From the NCBI GenBank assembly GCA_027623315.1, contig JAQBYD010000019.1:1-58909 (forward strand): DNA of 58,909 nt, read 5' to 3'. The stretch is from Verrucomicrobiota bacterium. GTDB lineage: Bacteria; Verrucomicrobiota; Kiritimatiellia; CAJWTS01. Under the pieces are notes generated by a model. The model saw only the letters and a list, made by a program, of their open reading frames with translations. It was not told the origin of the DNA and searched no databases. Within the stretch, counting starts at the first letter, position 1. The number at the start of each line of letters is the position of its first letter. The translations under genes were made by a program, and so were the position numbers. This document shows positions 39,587-47,774 of the stretch, piece after piece.

Positions 39587-40375
39587 ATGGTTCTTTACCT
39601 GATACTCAGCTCCTGCATCAGCTTCGGGGCGATCTATCCCCTTCTGTGCTGGACGCACTATGGCGTGCCGGTCATGACCAGCTTCCAGCGGTTCAACTTC
39701 TGCGTCGCCCTCTTTTCGATCTCCGTGGCTTTGCCGTGCATTGTGATTATCGAAGGTCTCTCCATCTCCGCAGGTCTGACCTTCGCCTGGCTAGTCGTCC
39801 TGCTGGGCCTGACCGCGGCCTACTGGAACCGGGAGTCCATCCATGAATGGATTGTCAGCGTCCCCTCGATTTTCGGGATCCTCCTGCTCTTCCGGCTCGC
39901 GCCGAATCTTGTACCCGATGGTGCGCCCTCGCCACTCGCCTTCTGGACCATGTTCGTGGTCGGCGGCCTGATCCCCACGAGCGCCGTCTATGCCACGATA
40001 TTCGGTCACTGGTTTCTGGAAACGAAGGGCCGCGTACCGGTGTTGTACCTGACCAACTGTGTGTGGCTGCTCGGAGTGGTACTTGGGCTGCGCGCCGCCT
40101 GGGACATCGTCGCGTTGTTCACGATGGAAGCCAGGATCTTCGGCGAACCGGTGCCGCTGTGGAGCTACCTGGCCCATCTCGACGGCATTCTGCTCGGGGC
40201 CGGAATTCTCGCGGGCACGATTCTACCGCTAGCCCTGGTCGTGATGGTCCATAAAACGCTCAAGATCCGCTCCACCACCTCCGCTACCGGGTTGCTCTAC
40301 TCGATGGTGATCGCGATACTGATCGGTGACATGTCGTACCGATATTACGCCATCGCACACGGATTGGTCCTATGA
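39587..40375 (+). CDS. Polytopic membrane protein of the respiratory island, unknown function
   Basis: A 262-residue protein with about eight hydrophobic helices and almost no soluble domain. Notable polar residues inside helices: HYGVP, FGHWFLETKG (a GHW motif I associate with PVC complex III neighbourhoods), AHLDGILLGAG and MVHKTL. No CXXCH and no known family. It lies between the octaheme cytochrome and a zinc-ribbon protein whose start overlaps its stop by 4 bp (ATGA). It may be an extra membrane subunit of the b6f-like complex or an assembly factor. Confidence 0.6.
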   Translation: MVLYLILSSCISFGAIYPLLCWTHYGVPVMTSFQRFNFCVALFSISVALPCIVIIEGLSISAGLTFAWLVVLLGLTAAYWNRESIHEWIVSVPSIFGILLLFRLAPNLVPDGAPSPLAFWTMFVVGGLIPTSAVYATIFGHWFLETKGRVPVLYLTNCVWLLGVVLGLRAAWDIVALFTMEARIFGEPVPLWSYLAHLDGILLGAGILAGTILPLALVVMVHKTLKIRSTTSATGLLYSMVIAILIGDMSYRYYAIAHGLVL

Positions 40376-40782
40376 GCCCTTCGGTCGCCGGAACCTGCCC
40401 GCATTGCCGTGAACTCTTCCGCACGGAGATCGACGCCTCCCACCGGCTCGCCTGTCCACGCTGTGAGCACGAAATCCTCGAAACACTCGCCCCGGAGCGA
40501 GTTTTCGAGGCCTGCGTGATGTGCGACTGCGACGCATTCTACCGCCAGAAAGACTTCAATTCGGCGATCGGCTGCTGCATCGTGCTGTTCGCCGCCGTGC
40601 TGGTCCCGTGGACCTATGGCCTGAGCCTGATCCCGGCGGCCCTGGTGGACTGGTTTCTCTACCGGCGCACCGCGGACATGGTCGTTTGCTACCGATGTCG
40701 CTCCCAGTTCCGTGGATTCGACATCCCGCAGCGCATCGTCGACTTCGATCACTATCTCGCCGAGAAACATGAGGCTTCGTGA
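40372..40782 (+). CDS. Zinc-ribbon membrane protein, unknown function
   Basis: A 136-residue protein with CPHCRELFRTEI...CPRCEHE at the N-terminus (a zinc ribbon). A second Cys group ACVMCDCDAF, a hydrophobic hairpin (SAIGCCIVLFAAVLVPWTYG, LIPAALVDWFLY) and a further CYRCRSQFRG follow. In all it has three CxxC pairs plus one CxC. Translationally coupled (ATGA) to the preceding membrane protein. The layout resembles small redox/metal assembly proteins, but no family was recognised. Confidence 0.6.
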   Translation: MSPSVAGTCPHCRELFRTEIDASHRLACPRCEHEILETLAPERVFEACVMCDCDAFYRQKDFNSAIGCCIVLFAAVLVPWTYGLSLIPAALVDWFLYRRTADMVVCYRCRSQFRGFDIPQRIVDFDHYLAEKHEAS

Positions 40783-40867
40783 ATACTTTTCGGCTTGCGC
40801 GCGTCTAAGCTTATTGAGTAAGGTTCGCAGCTTCGCATTTGGAGAGGGCAACAGGAGAATTCAGATC

Positions 40868-41584
40868 ATGTCATACACGTCATCCACCTTGGGCGCCATC
40901 ATCATCATCGCCGTCTCGGTACAACTTGCCGCCGCCGGAAGTATCTCCGGAACCGTCAAGATGGAGGGCAAGCCACCGAAGGCGAAAACCATCGACCGCA
41001 GCGCCGATGCCAAGTGCATGGAACTCCACCCCGGCGATCTCCTGACGGAATCCTGGGTGGTGGGCGAAAGCACCGACGAAGCCAGTCAGGTTGCGAACGT
41101 GTTCGTACACGTCTCCGGTGGTCTTGCGGCCAAGGACTGGCCCGCACCCACGGCACCGGTCGTACTCGACCAGAAGGGCTGCCGTTACGAGCCCCACGTC
41201 TTCGGTATTCGCGTCGGACAAAGCCTCGAAATCCGCAACTCGGACGGGACCACGCACAACGTTCACTCCCTCGCGAAGAACAACAAGCAATTCAATAACG
41301 GACAGCCCTCAGGTGCCCCGGCACTCAATAAATCGTTTGACGCCGTAGAATTGATGGCAAAGATCAAGTGCGATATGCATCCGTGGATGTCCTGCTACGC
41401 CGGCGTCCTCGATCACCCCTTCTTCGCCGTGACCGGCGCGGACGGGAGCTACAAGATCGAAGGTCTTCCTGCCGGAACCTATGAAGTTACCGCATGGCAC
41501 GAGAGGATGCGCACACGTACGCAAAGCGTCACGGTAGGCGATGATGATGCGAGCGCGGACTTCCTCTACCAGAAGAAGAAGTAG
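40868..41584 (+). CDS. Exported cupredoxin-like protein
   Basis: A 238-residue protein with signal peptide (SYTSSTLGAIIIIAVSVQLAAA). A type 1 copper site is suggested by H130 or H133 (DGTTHNVHSLAKN) with C168, H171 and M174 (KCDMHPWMSCYAG). The C-terminus is a carboxypeptidase-regulatory-like beta-sandwich (VTGADGSYKIEGLPAGTYEV, WHERMRTRTQ). Such proteins with a C-D-M-H-P-W-M motif are known as cupredoxin/methylamine-utilisation-like. Placed between the quinol-oxidising complex and the oxidase, it could shuttle electrons between them (inference). It ends at a row of stop codons. The ATG at 40868 begins the signal peptide; longer readings are rejected. Confidence 0.75.
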   Translation: MSYTSSTLGAIIIIAVSVQLAAAGSISGTVKMEGKPPKAKTIDRSADAKCMELHPGDLLTESWVVGESTDEASQVANVFVHVSGGLAAKDWPAPTAPVVLDQKGCRYEPHVFGIRVGQSLEIRNSDGTTHNVHSLAKNNKQFNNGQPSGAPALNKSFDAVELMAKIKCDMHPWMSCYAGVLDHPFFAVTGADGSYKIEGLPAGTYEVTAWHERMRTRTQSVTVGDDDASADFLYQKKK

Positions 41585-41602
41585 TAGTAGTAGTAGTAGT
41601 AA
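41582..41602 (+). repeat. Seven consecutive in-frame stop codons (TAG)6-TAA
   Basis: The cupredoxin stop is followed in the same frame by five more TAG codons and one TAA. The preceding codons are AAG repeats, so this may be a slipped trinucleotide microsatellite. It makes read-through into the region before COX I nearly impossible in this frame. Confidence 0.9.
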
Positions 41603-41665
41603 CGCCCTGGCCGACCGCCCAATCCACTCTCCGACCAGATTCACCACCAAGAAACTCACACCGCA

Positions 41666-43432
41666 ATGGCAGACGACGCGCATCACGGGCATGACGAGAG
41701 CTTCTTAAGGAAGTACATCTTCTCAACCGATCACAAGGTGATCGGAATCCAGTACGCCCTCGGCGCGTTGGTGTTCCTGCTCTTCGGCTTCACACTCGTG
41801 ATGCTGATGCGCTGGTCGATGGCAAATCCAAACCAGGCCGTACCGTTCATCGGCGGGTTCCTCGAAACACTCTTCGGCGAGGACGCCCAGGGCGGCGTCA
41901 TCACCCCGCAGCTATACAACTCCTTCGGCGCCATGCATGGGACGATCATGGTCTTCCTCGGCATCGTGCCGCTGGCCGTCGGCGCATTCGGCAACTACGT
42001 CGTGCCGCTGCAGATCGGCGCCGTCGACATGGCCTTCCCCAAGCTCAACATGGCGAGCGTCTGGGTCTACTTTGTCGGTGGCGTGGTCATGTTCTCCAGC
42101 TTCTTCATCCCGGGCGGCCCCGCCAAATCGGGGTGGACATCCTACGCGCCGCTGGCCGTCATCGACGCGGCAAGTGCGGGACAGACCTTCTGGCTCGTCG
42201 GCATGATCTTCCTGATTACCTCCTCCCTGCTGGGCGCTGTGAACTTCCTGGTCACCATCATCCAGCTTCGTGCGCCCGGAATGACCTGGATGCGCCTGCC
42301 CTTCTTCGTCTGGGCGCAGTTCATTAGCTCGTTTCTGCTTCTGCTGGCATTTCCCCCGCTCGAAGCAGCCGGCGTGATGCAGTTGATGGACCGTGTGGCC
42401 GGAACCAGCTTCTTCATGCCCACGGGACTGGTCGTGAGCGGAGAGGCCTACTCCGCGGTGGGCGGTGGCAGCCCGATTCTCTGGCAGCACCTCTTCTGGT
42501 TTCTCGCGCACCCCGAGGTCTACGTCCTCATTCTGCCCGCGCTTGGCATCGTTGCCGAAATTATCGCCAACAACTCCCGCAAGCCTCTGTGGGGTTATCG
42601 GTCGATGGTCTACTCCGTGATCTTTCTCGGCTTTATGTCGTTTATCGTATGGGCACACCACATGTTCCTGACCGACATGGGTGTCATCATCAGCGCGTTT
42701 TTCCAGACCACAACGATGATTATTTCCATTCCGTCGGTCATCATCATCACCGCCCTGATCATCTCGCTATGGGGCGGATCGATTCGCTTCAATACCCCCA
42801 TGCTCTTTGCGTTGGCATTCCTGCCGATGTTCGGAATCGGGGGCCTGACCGGCTTGCCGCTGGGACTTAGCGGCTCCGATATCCCCCTGCACGATACCTA
42901 TTACGTCATCGGGCACTTCCATTACGTCGTCGCCCCGGGCACGATCTTCGCAATGTTTGCCGGCATCTATTTCTGGTTTCCCAAGATCACGGGTCGCAAG
43001 ATGAACGAGTTTCTCGGCAAGCTTCACTTCTATCCGTCGTTCATCTTCATGAACGGCATATTCTTCCCCATGCTCATCCAGGGAATCGCGGGCGTGTCAC
43101 GACGGCTCTACGACGGCGGAGAGTACTACGAGTTCTCGGAGTCGATTCTTCAGCTCAACACTGTGATGACGCACTCGGCATTCGGACTTCTGCTGGCGCA
43201 GATCCCGTTCATCATCAATTTCGTCTGGACGATCTTCCGCAAGACCCGCGAAGGCGAAGGAACACGGAATCCGTGGGACGCCACCACGATCGAATGGACC
43301 GACGCGGATTCCCCGCCAATGGGCCATGGCAATTTCGCGGTCGTACCGCAGGTCTACCGTGCGGCATATGAATACAGCGTCCCCGGGAGTGACAAGGACT
43401 TCACCCCGCAGAGCGAACCGGACTCCAAATAA
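41666..43432 (+). CDS. Cytochrome c oxidase subunit I (heme-copper, A-type)
   Basis: A 588-residue, 12-helix catalytic subunit. The heme a ligand His is in GAMHGTIMVF. CuB and the cross-linked Tyr are in FLAHPEVYVLILP and WAHHMF. Heme a3/a ligands are in HDTYYVIGHFHYVVAPG. The E of HPEVY is the proton-channel Glu of the A1 type. It reduces oxygen to water and pumps protons. The N-terminus is His/Asp-rich (MADDAHHGHDES). COX III follows with 1-bp overlap, and heme A synthesis genes lie downstream. Confidence 0.97.
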   Translation: MADDAHHGHDESFLRKYIFSTDHKVIGIQYALGALVFLLFGFTLVMLMRWSMANPNQAVPFIGGFLETLFGEDAQGGVITPQLYNSFGAMHGTIMVFLGIVPLAVGAFGNYVVPLQIGAVDMAFPKLNMASVWVYFVGGVVMFSSFFIPGGPAKSGWTSYAPLAVIDAASAGQTFWLVGMIFLITSSLLGAVNFLVTIIQLRAPGMTWMRLPFFVWAQFISSFLLLLAFPPLEAAGVMQLMDRVAGTSFFMPTGLVVSGEAYSAVGGGSPILWQHLFWFLAHPEVYVLILPALGIVAEIIANNSRKPLWGYRSMVYSVIFLGFMSFIVWAHHMFLTDMGVIISAFFQTTTMIISIPSVIIITALIISLWGGSIRFNTPMLFALAFLPMFGIGGLTGLPLGLSGSDIPLHDTYYVIGHFHYVVAPGTIFAMFAGIYFWFPKITGRKMNEFLGKLHFYPSFIFMNGIFFPMLIQGIAGVSRRLYDGGEYYEFSESILQLNTVMTHSAFGLLLAQIPFIINFVWTIFRKTREGEGTRNPWDATTIEWTDADSPPMGHGNFAVVPQVYRAAYEYSVPGSDKDFTPQSEPDSK

Positions 43433-44220
43433 TGTCAGTTGAGATCCCCTATATCACCGAACCGCGGCCCGATACCGGATTAACCCTCGCCAAACTGGGT
43501 GTCTGGCTGTTCCTGGCCTCCGAAGTGATGCTTTTCGGAGCATTCTTCTCCTCGTATGTCGTACTGCGCGCCGGAAATACGTGGCAGGATTTCGCATTCG
43601 GGCCCGCTCCCGTCGTGCAGGACGCCGAGAGCGACGAAGGCGATGAATGGGCCGAGGAAGAAGCGGCGTCAGACGAGACCGAAGACGCGGACGAGCACGC
43701 CGGCCACGATCACTCCGCTCACGATGCCTCGGCTCATGCCGCGGACAACGCCGGTAGCGGTCACGATGATCACGCCGATCTGCACAGCCCGCTTCAGACC
43801 GCGATTCCCATGGCCACCTTCAATACGATCGTGCTCATCACTTCCAGCGTCACCGTCGTGCTGGCCTATGCGTCCCTGCTTTTGAATAACCTCGGTAGAT
43901 TTCGCTTCTACTTCGGACTCACCATCGCACTCGCCTTTGTCTTCCTGGGCGTGAAGTACGTCGAGTACACCTCCAAGTTTGCTCACGGTTACTTCCCCGC
44001 CACGAGTCCCCTGCTGGCCCTGTACTTCACCATGACGTTTTTGCACGTCCTGCACGTGATCGGCGGAATCGTCGTACTCGCATACCTCGTCGGGCCGGGC
44101 ACGAAGATGTGGAAAACCAATCCCGCTCAGTTCACGGGGCGCATCGAAGCCGTCGGCCTCTACTGGCACTTCGTTGACCTGGTCTGGATCTTCCTCTTCC
44201 CGGTTCTCTACCTGCTCTGA
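43432..44220 (+). CDS. Cytochrome c oxidase subunit III with His/Asp-rich loop
   Basis: A 262-residue membrane subunit starting one base into the stop of COX I. The start LTLAKLGVWLFLASEVMLFG and the second half FLGVKYVEYTSKFAHGYFP, FTMTFLHVLHVIGGIVVLAY and GLYWHFVDLVWIFLFPVLYL are classic COX III. Between helices one and two is an insertion of about 60 residues, first acidic (DEWAEEEAASDETEDADE) then rich in His and Asp (several HDH, HDD). Such a loop is not part of standard COX III and may bind metal or sit at the periplasmic face. Confidence 0.93.
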   Translation: MSVEIPYITEPRPDTGLTLAKLGVWLFLASEVMLFGAFFSSYVVLRAGNTWQDFAFGPAPVVQDAESDEGDEWAEEEAASDETEDADEHAGHDHSAHDASAHAADNAGSGHDDHADLHSPLQTAIPMATFNTIVLITSSVTVVLAYASLLLNNLGRFRFYFGLTIALAFVFLGVKYVEYTSKFAHGYFPATSPLLALYFTMTFLHVLHVIGGIVVLAYLVGPGTKMWKTNPAQFTGRIEAVGLYWHFVDLVWIFLFPVLYLL

Positions 44221-44236
44221 TCAAGGAGTTCAAGCG

Positions 44237-44554
44237 ATGTCACACGATCATTCCCCTGAAGCCGTAAAGAAGGAAGTGCGGGTCTACCTGGGCGTCTTTG
44301 GGGCCTTGCTCGTGGGGACCATTGTCACCGTGCTTGCGAGCTACCTCAAGGTCTCGACCGCACTCGGAATCTTCATCGCACTCGTGATCGCGACCGTAAA
44401 GGGAAGCCTCGTGGCTTGTTTTTTCATGCATCTGCGCTCCGAGAAGATCATGATCCTCGCATTTCTGCTACTGATGCTCGTTTTCTTTGTGGTACTGATG
44501 ATCCTCCCCATCGGTATGCAGATGGATACCTTTACGGATAATATATCACCGTGA
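44237..44554 (+). CDS. Cytochrome c oxidase subunit IV-like protein
   Basis: A 105-residue, three-helix protein (VRVYLGVFGALLVGTIVTV, LGIFIALVIATVKGSLVACF, LAFLLLMLVFFVVLMILP) with MHLRSEK. This is the COX4/prokaryotic subunit IV pattern. ATG 44237 has AAGGAG 9 nt upstream. It overlaps the next gene by 4 bp (GTGA). Its N-terminus again shows His residues (MSHDHSPEAV). It would be an accessory subunit of the oxidase. Confidence 0.85.
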   Translation: MSHDHSPEAVKKEVRVYLGVFGALLVGTIVTVLASYLKVSTALGIFIALVIATVKGSLVACFFMHLRSEKIMILAFLLLMLVFFVVLMILPIGMQMDTFTDNISP

Positions 44555-44760
44555 ATCTGAAGAACTTCCACATCTTCTTTATCGTGATCGCGACACTCTT
44601 CTGTCTTGGGTTCGGATCGTGGTGCACCGGCGACACCTATCCGGCCGCCAAGGGATTCGAGCCGCTCGGCTATCTCTCCTTCGCGGGAGCCCTGGCCCTG
44701 GTGGTCTATGGCGCCGTCTACTTCAAGAAACTCCATCTCCTCAACAAGGCGGCGTCCTGA
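44551..44760 (+). CDS. Two-helix microprotein in the cox operon
   Basis: A 69-residue protein with GTG start overlapping the subunit IV stop (GTGA). It has helix 1 (FHIFFIVIATLFCLGFGSWC), a short loop TGDTYPAAKG, and helix 2 (LGYLSFAGALALVVYGAVYF) with a basic C-terminus. The stop TGA overlaps the ATG of the next gene by one base. Not assigned to a family. Tight coupling indicates an oxidase subunit or assembly factor (inference). Confidence 0.65.
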   Translation: MNLKNFHIFFIVIATLFCLGFGSWCTGDTYPAAKGFEPLGYLSFAGALALVVYGAVYFKKLHLLNKAAS

Positions 44761-45053
44761 TGCGTCAGTTGCCCCAGCAATCCTCGTCACTCCACACCCG
44801 CGATCGCACGTCGGGCAGGGCATGGCTCTGCGGCGTGCTCACCAGCATTGCGATCGTCCTTCCAGGCGTGGCGAGTGCGTGCTCAGTTTGTTTCGGGGCC
44901 CGCCACGATCCTCAAATGAAGAGCGCATTACTGGGCGTAGGTGTCCTGCTGGGAATCATCGGCGCCGTCCTGCTTGCCTTCGCAGCCTTCGCGGTGCATC
45001 TCTTTCGCCGTTCCCGAGCGACAGCGCGCGTCCAGGAAGTGAGGGCTACCTAA
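44760..45053 (+). CDS. Small membrane protein with SVCFG motif, cox operon
   Basis: A 97-residue protein: a basic N-terminus, a first hydrophobic segment (LCGVLTSIAIVLPGVASA) ending in a possible cleavage site, then CSVCFGARHDPQMKSALLGV and a second helix (VLLGIIGAVLLAFAAFAVHL). It ends in an Arg-rich cytoplasmic tail. I recall similar ACSVCFG proteins next to cox genes in Verrucomicrobia-like genomes; that is memory, not a search result. The CxxC could carry copper for CuA assembly. It is coupled to both neighbours by TGATG/TAATG overlaps. Confidence 0.65.
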   Translation: MRQLPQQSSSLHTRDRTSGRAWLCGVLTSIAIVLPGVASACSVCFGARHDPQMKSALLGVGVLLGIIGAVLLAFAAFAVHLFRRSRATARVQEVRAT

Positions 45054-45844
45054 TGCTCGAGCTCTTTCATAGCTGGGGATTGCCCATCGACGCGTCTGAG
45101 CATGGACACGCAATCGACGGCCTGCTCGTCTGGATACACTGGATCATGCTCGTCCTGTTTGTAGGCTGGGGACTTGTCTTCACCTATATCCTCATCCGAT
45201 TCCGCCAGAAGAAGAACCCCACGGCGGATTACACGGGAGTCAAGAGCCACGCATCCAGTTACCTGGAAGTGTCAGTTGCCGTGCTCGAGATCCTTCTGCT
45301 GGTTTTTATCTCGTTGCCGATCTGGGCGACTCGAGTCCAGGGCTTCCCCGAAGATGACGCTTCGGCGCTGCAGATCCGGGTCGTTGCTGAACAGTTTGCC
45401 TGGAATTTCCACTATTCCGGATCGGACGGCATTCTGGGAGCGACCCGACCCGGGTTGATTGTTGCCGGCGAGAATCCCGTGGGGCTCGACATCAAGGGTG
45501 ACCCTCACGCGGCGGACGATATCGTGAGATCCAAACTTCTACTTCCGGTTGACCGCAACGTGATCGTGAGACTCGTCTCGAAGGACGTGATCCACTGCTT
45601 CAGCGTGCCAACGCTACGCGTGAAACAGGACGTGATTCCCGGGAGCGTCATTCCGCAGTGGTTCCGCGCCGTCAAGGTCCACGACGGTTTCGTCGGCTGC
45701 GCCCAACTTTGCGGTCTGGGCCACTACAAGATGAAATCCGATTTGTCGGTCGTATCGCCGGAGGAGTTTGACGCCTGGTACGAGACAACCAGCGCGCAGG
45801 CCGCCGCGGTCGCCGCCTCTGCAGAGGATGAAGACGAGTGGTAG
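45053..45844 (+). CDS. Cytochrome c oxidase subunit II
   Basis: A 263-residue subunit with two helices (IHWIMLVLFVGWGLVFTYIL; VAVLEILLLVFISLPIWA) and a C-terminal cupredoxin domain. The CuA site is complete: H in DVIHCFSVP, C216, C220, H224 and M227 in GCAQLCGLGHYKM, and the E of AEQF/WNFHYSG region. No CXXCH is present, so unlike caa3 enzymes it has no fused cytochrome c. It therefore needs a separate donor. The start overlaps the previous stop by one base (TAATG). It follows subunits I, III, IV rather than preceding them. Confidence 0.95.
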   Translation: MLELFHSWGLPIDASEHGHAIDGLLVWIHWIMLVLFVGWGLVFTYILIRFRQKKNPTADYTGVKSHASSYLEVSVAVLEILLLVFISLPIWATRVQGFPEDDASALQIRVVAEQFAWNFHYSGSDGILGATRPGLIVAGENPVGLDIKGDPHAADDIVRSKLLLPVDRNVIVRLVSKDVIHCFSVPTLRVKQDVIPGSVIPQWFRAVKVHDGFVGCAQLCGLGHYKMKSDLSVVSPEEFDAWYETTSAQAAAVAASAEDEDEW

Positions 45845-46854
45845 GCCCTCGTTTCCTCTCCAAACTCCTCTGCTTCGCAACCCTCCTTCTGATTACCGCC
45901 GGCGGGATTGTCACGACCAAGAATGTCGGCCTGGCCGTCCCGGACTGGCCGACATCGTACGGTCACTCCATGTGGGCGCTCCCCTGGTCCATGTGGAAGG
46001 GCGGCGTCCTGTACGAACACACCCACCGCGTCATCGCATCCGTGGTAGGGCTCATGTCCCTGGTGCTCGCGATCTGGCTCAGCAGGATCGAGCCACGCCG
46101 CTGGGTGCGTATCCTCGCGGCCGGCGCCCTGCTGATGGTGATCGCGCAAGGCCTGCTGGGCGCCCTCACCGTGAGGTTTCTCCTTCCGCTAGCGGTCTCT
46201 GTCAGCCATGCCACCATGGCCCAGGCGTTCTTCGTCGTCACGATCGTGACCGCCTACGCGCTTTCCCGGGAGCGCGATCAACGCACACACGTGGTTGAGG
46301 ATGCTGCCGACGCCCGGAAGGCAACCTGGGTCTGGGCCTTCGTCTCGCTCGTGATCGTGCAACTCTTGCTGGGCGCCGTAATGCGGCACGGCATGAAGCA
46401 TAAGGGCGGCGTTGCCATCCCGGACTTTCCGACCGCCGGATCCGCGTGGATCCCGTCGTTCGATCAGACGACACTGGATGCCGTCATCGGCCTGCGCGAC
46501 GACTTGGTATGGGACCACGGGTCCGATATCGAGCCCGAGGTCACGATGGCCGACGTGCTGGTGCATTACCTGCATCGGATCGGGGCCGCGATCGTCGTCA
46601 TCGGCTCCACATGCCTCACGGTCCTGCTGGCGCGGCACGGCCCTCCGAATCGGAAGATCGGCGCCACGCTGGGATGGCTGAACCTGGCCCTCGTAGCCCA
46701 GGTCGGCCTCGGGATCGCCACGGTTCTAACACAACGCGGCGAGATATTGGCGACGGCCCATGTGGCCCTCGGCGCCACCGTACTTGGCCTCGCGGCCTTG
46801 CTCGCGATGCGCTGCTGGCCGGTCGCCCACAGACCGCAAGAAGCCCGCGCTTGA
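45838..46854 (+). CDS. ctaA: Heme A synthase
   Basis: A 338-residue, eight-helix CtaA/COX15. The four conserved His are seen in EHTHRVIASVVG, SVSHATMAQAF, HYLHRIGAAIVV and LATAHVALGATV, and an N-terminal GGIVTTKNVGLAVPDWPTSYG is characteristic. It oxidises heme O to heme A. The GTG start at 45838 overlaps COX II by 7 bp. Its presence confirms that the oxidase uses heme A. ctaB lies 35 nt downstream. Confidence 0.94.
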   Translation: MVGPRFLSKLLCFATLLLITAGGIVTTKNVGLAVPDWPTSYGHSMWALPWSMWKGGVLYEHTHRVIASVVGLMSLVLAIWLSRIEPRRWVRILAAGALLMVIAQGLLGALTVRFLLPLAVSVSHATMAQAFFVVTIVTAYALSRERDQRTHVVEDAADARKATWVWAFVSLVIVQLLLGAVMRHGMKHKGGVAIPDFPTAGSAWIPSFDQTTLDAVIGLRDDLVWDHGSDIEPEVTMADVLVHYLHRIGAAIVVIGSTCLTVLLARHGPPNRKIGATLGWLNLALVAQVGLGIATVLTQRGEILATAHVALGATVLGLAALLAMRCWPVAHRPQEARA

Positions 46855-46889
46855 CATCAAATCGCTGTGCCACGAGACTTCCGAACTTC

Positions 46890-47753
46890 ATGAATAGGGC
46901 CCAAATCAAAGCCTACTTGGACCTCACCAAGCCGCGCATCGTTAGCATGGCCCTCGTCACACTGGCCATGGGCTTTTGGGCTGCCTCTGGCCCGACGACG
47001 TCTTGGCCCGCCCTGTTTTTCGCGCTCCTCGGTGCCGGACTGGTCGCCTCGGGCGCCAGCACGCTGAATCACTACATCGAGAGAGATGCGGACGCCAGGA
47101 TGGAGCGCACCCGCGCGAGGCCCATTCCAAGCGGACGCATCAAGCCGGCGCATGCACTTACCTTCGGGGTCTATCTGATTCTCGCGGGACTGGCCGTCTC
47201 GCTCTGGTTGGTCAACCTTCTGACGGCGTTCCTGTTGCTCCTATCCGCATTTCTGTATGTGCTCGTCTACACGCCAATGAAACGAATCACCGTACTCAAC
47301 ACTCCGCTGGGGGCGATTCCCGGCGCGATTCCCCCGCTCGCCGGATGGACCGCCGCCAGCGATGACCTCGGTGTGGGCGGGCTCCTGCTGTTCTTGATTC
47401 TGTTCGTATGGCAGCACCCGCATTTCTTTGCCATCTCCTGGATGTACCGCGACGACTACCGGCGCGCGGGATTCAGGATGCTCTCGGGTGCCGATGCGAC
47501 CGGCGCGACGACGTCCGCATGGATCCTCATCACCGCCACGATCCTGATTCCCGTCTCCCTGCTGCCGAGCGTCCTCGGGGTCACCAGCCTGGCGTACACG
47601 GCCGGGGCGCTGATCGTCGGGACCGCCCTCGTGCTCGTTTGCATTCCGATGTGGCGCGAGCATACGCACGCCAACGCCGTTCGCGTTCTGAAGGCGTCGA
47701 TCTACTATCTGCCTCTGTTGTTCGTCTGTATGATTGTGGACGCCTTCGTCTAA
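46890..47753 (+). CDS. ctaB: Protoheme IX farnesyltransferase (heme O synthase)
   Basis: A 287-residue UbiA-superfamily enzyme. The diphosphate-binding motif is NHYIERDADARMERTRARPI and the second Asp-containing region is HPHFFAISWMYRDDYRRAG. YLDLTKPRIVSMALVT is the usual N-terminus. It makes heme O for CtaA. ATG 46890 is chosen because the family N-terminus starts there. No strong ribosome binding site is visible. Confidence 0.95.
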   Translation: MNRAQIKAYLDLTKPRIVSMALVTLAMGFWAASGPTTSWPALFFALLGAGLVASGASTLNHYIERDADARMERTRARPIPSGRIKPAHALTFGVYLILAGLAVSLWLVNLLTAFLLLLSAFLYVLVYTPMKRITVLNTPLGAIPGAIPPLAGWTAASDDLGVGGLLLFLILFVWQHPHFFAISWMYRDDYRRAGFRMLSGADATGATTSAWILITATILIPVSLLPSVLGVTSLAYTAGALIVGTALVLVCIPMWREHTHANAVRVLKASIYYLPLLFVCMIVDAFV

Positions 47754-47774
47754 GGATGGGCCTGCGAGCTCGCC

